From contig JAOXYB010061801.1 in NCBI GenBank assembly GCA_028565635.1, positions 1 through 10,611 on the forward strand: DNA of 10,611 nt, read 5' to 3'. Position 1 is the stretch's first letter. Each line of letters starts with the position of its first letter. The translations under genes were made by a program, and so were the position numbers. The notes beneath the pieces were generated by a model that ran no database searches, was not told the origin of the DNA, and was given only the letters and a program-made list of their open reading frames with translations. The DNA is from Phoronis ovalis. Lineage: Eukaryota; Phoronida; Phoronidae. Positions 7,968 through 10,611 of this stretch are shown piece by piece.

Positions 7968-8455
7968 TTAGACGCGGAATGAAAGAAATGTTTGAGATAT
8001 TAGTTACCATCACAAAAATGTTATATTCTAGTGAAAATGATAGGTCACCACGTTTAGTCTTACAGTATTACAATACATCATATCGTCATGCTATTCTTGT
8101 TTAGAAACTTCCTGGAAATATACTGTAGAACTGACACCTAGAAAGGTTTTTGGAATTTATTTCCATGAAATTACCGTTGATGGATCAAGGCAACTTCGCA
8201 CTATTTCATTAAAATCATGTAATGCGAAAAATCAAGAACGTTTCTTCAACAAGATTAAACAGGCTACCAAATCAACTAACTTTAGCCTTACCCATGTCAT
8301 AAGTAATGCATTGTTGCGCATTGCTGCCGAAAAAGCTCTTAGTATTGGTGGAAAGAATTACAGTAATTTCCTCATTTACTGTTGAGGATATGAAGGACAA
8401 ATACTGGCCAAGTCATCTAGAACGCATTGATGATTTTTTATTAGCCGGCCAATGA
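7964..8455 (+). pseudogene. Frame-broken continuation of the plus-strand unit
   Basis: Three overlapping coding-like segments in different frames continue the preceding exon. 7964-8104 reads LVRRGMKEMFEILVTITK and then YSSENDRSPRLVLQYYN. About 8101-8385 includes VELTPRKVFGIYFHEITVDG, QLRTISLKSCNAKNQERFF and HVISNALLRIAAEKAL. About 8354-8455 reads SSFTVEDMKDKYWPSHLERI and ends at TGA after DDFLLAGQ. Each segment has protein-like composition that stops where the next begins, which indicates frameshifts in one former reading frame. An alternative is splicing: an acceptor-like CTATTCTTGTTTAG precedes 8105. The family is not named, but the ERFFNKIKQATKSTN block resembles, from memory, a multicopy invertebrate protein family. 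Confidence 0.55.
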
Positions 8456-8474
8456 GTGTGGTGGAGGCAGCTAG

Positions 8475-8851
8475 ATACTGGGTATCTAAAGTGTTGTTTT
8501 ATCTGAAAACAAAATATACTCCATAACAAATTAAATGTTTTTTTAGTCTGCACAAACTCCAAAATGTCTGGGGATTAAAGGATGGGCACTTAGTGTACGG
8601 AGTGTGTTGGCCTCCCGTAGTACGTCGACTTTGTTTTTTTTTCAAGTTTTTAAAACTTTTTACAGCCACAGTTTTTCCACTCATTTGCTTTATTTCAATT
8701 TGACAAAAGTTCCTTCTCCGATGTATGTTGATTCCCCGTTCGGCAGGTCTTTTAATTCGACATGTTGGAGGAACAAATTCGGCAAGGTTGAAGTCATGGC
8801 AACACGTGCAGGATGTTGCTGTGTGATTTTTTCCTTAAGTTTTTCTTTCAT
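8475..8851 (-). pseudogene. Broken protein-kinase-like domain (N-lobe remnant)
   Basis: On the minus strand three frames carry successive parts of a kinase N-lobe. 8851-8690 is an open 53-codon segment from an ATG with LKEKITQQHPARV, then VELKDLPNGESTYIGEGTF, where GEGTF is the glycine-rich loop (8705-8722). The next frame (from about 8692) gives MSGKTVAVKSFKNL with the ATP-binding Lys (VAVK, 8658-8669). After a run of A residues on this strand the third frame gives DVLREANTLRTLS, with the helix-C Glu, and then HPLIPRHFGVCAD, which ends in a stop at 8543-8545. Weak similarity (KKHLICYGVYFVF, then DKTTL) continues to about 8475. No catalytic loop or DFG is left. At least two or three frameshifts make it a dead copy. 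The kinase assignment rests on the ordered motifs. Confidence 0.7.
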
Positions 8852-8874
8852 TTAAAAAATCTATATACCACCTA

Positions 8875-9002
8875 CAAGCTCGCCGCTAAGCTTGTTTTCG
8901 CTTGTGTACCTCTACTTTAAGCGTGTTATAAATACTTATCGAAGTGAAATCTTCGCGTATGTTGGCTGGTGCGGTAGCTGATGTGTCATTCTGACACCAG
9001 CC
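8875..9002. repeat. Cluster of small perfect hairpins
   Basis: Inverted repeats are CAAGCT/AGCTTG (8875-8894), CGAAG/CTTCG (8940-8955), GGCTGGTG/CACCAGCC (8964-9002), and GTGTCA-TTC-TGACAC (8983-8997) nested inside the last. They interrupt the decayed minus-strand unit and may be an insertion. Confidence 0.5.
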
Positions 9003-9150
9003 TAAACCAAAAAAACATGTGTCTCTTTCTGTGTTTGTAATCCCGCGTTTTAAGTATGGAAAGTCTTCTTAATTATCTGCCCGAACTCTTTGTTGTGAAT
9101 ATAACCAAAATCCGCATCTATGGTTTTGTGTATATCTTCAGACGAGACAA
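9003..9150 (-). pseudogene. Upstream coding-like remnant of the minus-strand kinase unit
   Basis: On the minus strand 9150-9050 reads CFVSSEDIHKTIDADFGYIH, then NKEFGQIIKKTF, before a stop. Shifting frame near 9056 gives PYLKRGITNTERDTCF. The composition and the EFGQI...TF pattern look coding. It lies 200 bp upstream of the kinase-like remnant on the same strand, so it may be the N-terminal part of the same former protein. No family is recognised. Confidence 0.4.
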
Positions 9151-9246
9151 AACATTTCTACGTGTCTTTATTTGTGTGATATTGTTTCAAGCTACAAAAA
9201 AAAATCATTATACAATTTATGTCTTGGCATCTTATTAGATTGAGAT

Positions 9247-9290
9247 TGTACCTTTTTTCCTTTTTTTGTCTTCTTTTATTTTCTTCCAAT
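9247..9290 (+). repeat. Pyrimidine-rich low-complexity tract
   Basis: Almost pure T/C with few purines. On the minus strand it is a purine tract. No splice acceptor is evident directly after it. Confidence 0.6.
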
Positions 9291-9380
9291 TTTCAAACAT
9301 CTATATTTTAGAAACGCTTTGAGCTACATGTACCAAAACTTGATGTGTGGACTTAGTAGGGAGGGGGACATACACACATT

Positions 9381-9756
9381 AGGTCAAGGGTCAATTTGAG
9401 GTCAATAGGTCAAATTTCTTAAAACCATAAAAAATGTTGGTATATGGTCACCTAAAGCTAAACATAATGATTGTTGAGGTCTTTCATTGGCCAAAAGGTC
9501 AGATGTTTTATTTTTATTAGCATGTTTTGGCTAATTGTAATAAGGAATTGTATCTACATCAAGACAGAGTGGTGCTACAGTCGTGTAATGTGACATATGA
9601 TATCCCTGGGGTAAGATATCTGCCCTTAAAGGTCAAAAGTTCATTCAGCGGTCAAAAGGTCAGAATCTTAAAATTATATTTAACTTACGAAATTGATGGT
9701 TTTATGTCATTTACAGGTAATATAGTTGTCATATGGTCATTTTGAGGTAAAGGTCA
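9381..9756 (+). repeat. Cluster of AGGTCA-type half-sites
   Basis: At least nine same-orientation AGGTCA or near-match hexamers occur. Direct repeats include AGGTCA-A-GGGTCA (DR1, 9381-9393), AGGTCA-AT-AGGTCA (DR2, 9399-9412), AGGTCA-AA-AGTTCA (DR2, 9630-9643), CGGTCA-AA-AGGTCA (DR2, 9649-9662) and AGGTAA-AGGTCA (9745-9756). This hexamer is the nuclear-receptor half-site. The regular orientation could equally reflect an old tandem or transposon-derived repeat, which is common in mollusc DNA. Confidence 0.6.
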
Positions 9757-10530
9757 CCCAGAGGTTATTTGGACATCCATGGGTCCAGGATAATCCTAAT
9801 AGGTCTGGATTACCACCTATTTCTGCGTGTGCAACCTGGCCTTTGCGAAAAGGCGTTTCTAGCTGTCTATTGTATCCGAAACAAATCTGTCATTTAACTT
9901 CTATATTTAAAAGTGCATAATGAATACAGATCCTCAACAATAAATTTAGACTGCGTTTGACAAGTCACCGATCGATCTTTACTGTATTTCTTGTGGGCCC
10001 ATTGGTAAAAACAAATTAGAACGGGCTAAACTTAATATTCGGATCATTTAAAAATGGAATATTCCTTTTAGTGGTGAATATATATTTTCATTTCCCTTAA
10101 AATGCGATTACTTGAAAAAACATTATATTTAAAAAAAAACAACAACTGCATGTGTTAGGAGAACTTAATACTGGCTGTTTGCAATTCTAAGAAAAGCTGT
10201 ACGGCACGGGAGTACTTAAATAGATTGTAAACGATTAATCCTTGTATCTCTCTGTGTATCTAGTTGTTGGAACTTAAACGTCTTACTTACTCCGTGAACC
10301 TGTACAGAACAATTAATAAGATATGCAGTTGGATTATCTTCTACTTCCATTTGTGATAATATACCGTAACTCTGAGTTTAAAGGATGTATTTCTTAAACA
10401 ATCAAAGAACTTAGATCTCCCGCCAAATCCGTGTATTTGAAAACGAATATTTTCGAATAAATGAAAAAGCCAAAATATTCGGTGTTGATCATTCTTAAAA
10501 TGTAAATAGTGTGCTGTAAATAGCTACAAA
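9757..10530. other. Non-coding AT-rich region
   Basis: No gene or recognisable repeat family was found. A small hairpin GCCTTT/AAAGGC occurs near 9839-9854. The open frame at 9726-9920 begins in the AGGTCA cluster and has no family motifs. Confidence 0.35.
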
Positions 10531-10535
10531 AACAC

Positions 10536-10611
10536 ACAACGACGTTGAATCAACGTCGAAACAACGCGTTGAAACAACGTTGTATTATACCTTGATTTTG
10601 AAAGTTGAAAC
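10536..10611. repeat. Palindromic ACGTTGA-type repeat, cut by the window edge
   Basis: Three palindromes follow each other: CGACGTTGA-A-TCAACGTCG (10540-10558), CAACGCGTTG (10562-10571) and ACAACGTTGT (10574-10583). The unit TTGAAAC/CGAAACAACG recurs between them and again at the window end. The style is that of a short interspersed or MITE terminus. The element continues past the window. Confidence 0.7.

Noticed and set aside
8604-8855. 83-codon plus-strand open frame
   Set aside because: It is antisense to the kinase-like remnant, whose motifs on the other strand explain the open frame better.
9056-9238. 60-codon plus-strand open frame
   Set aside because: Antisense to the minus-strand coding-like remnant; the product is hydrophobic and without motif.
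9527-9920. Open frames in the AGGTCA region
   Set aside because: The frames cross a repeat-rich stretch and show no family pattern; non-coding repeat is the simpler reading.
1-10611. CRISPR array, bacterial operon or phage-type defence system
   Set aside because: There are no regularly spaced direct repeats, no Shine-Dalgarno-led gene runs, and clear spliced animal-type exons.

Overview
The window looks like nuclear DNA of an invertebrate animal, most likely a mollusc such as a bivalve. It is AT-rich, its genes are split by GT-AG introns, it has short interspersed repeats and fold-back elements, and its best-preserved gene encodes a caspase of the caspase-8/10 type. The taxon is an inference from protein style and repeat content. 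No bacterial-style operon, rRNA or functional tRNA is visible.

Left half (about 657-4664, plus strand): the 3' part of a caspase-8-like initiator caspase gene. Three exons carry a complete catalytic domain (2094-2309, 2739-3035, 3579-4657), and two small upstream exons (657-698, 1636-1695) join to them in phase. Every intron is phase 1. The 5' end of the gene, including any death-effector or CARD exons, lies outside the window. Two features stand out. The catalytic-cysteine motif reads VSCQG instead of QACxG. The last exon runs on for about 246 codons past the normal end of the p10 subunit, giving a Ser/Glu-rich tail that I do not recognise. The first visible intron holds a 580-bp fold-back element with arms of about 127 bp around a tRNA-like (SINE-type) segment.

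Middle (about 4665-6833): AT-rich DNA with a short tandem repeat, a GAAATC/CTTCCG repeat and one possible isolated minus-strand exon (5786-5985).

Right half (about 6834-9190): two decayed, convergent coding units. The plus-strand unit has a first exon with a strong donor (6834-6900), a second coding exon (7663-7967), and then coding-like segments that run to 8455 across several frame changes. The minus-strand unit, about 9150 down to 8475, is a broken protein-kinase-like domain with a visible glycine loop, VAVK lysine and helix-C glutamate. Both look like members of dispersed multicopy families in decay.

The last 1.3 kb is non-coding: a cluster of AGGTCA-type half-sites (9381-9756), small hairpins, and at the far right the start of a palindromic ACGTTGA-type repeat cut by the window edge. 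Apart from the caspase gene, little here seems to be under coding constraint. The genes do not form an evident pathway.
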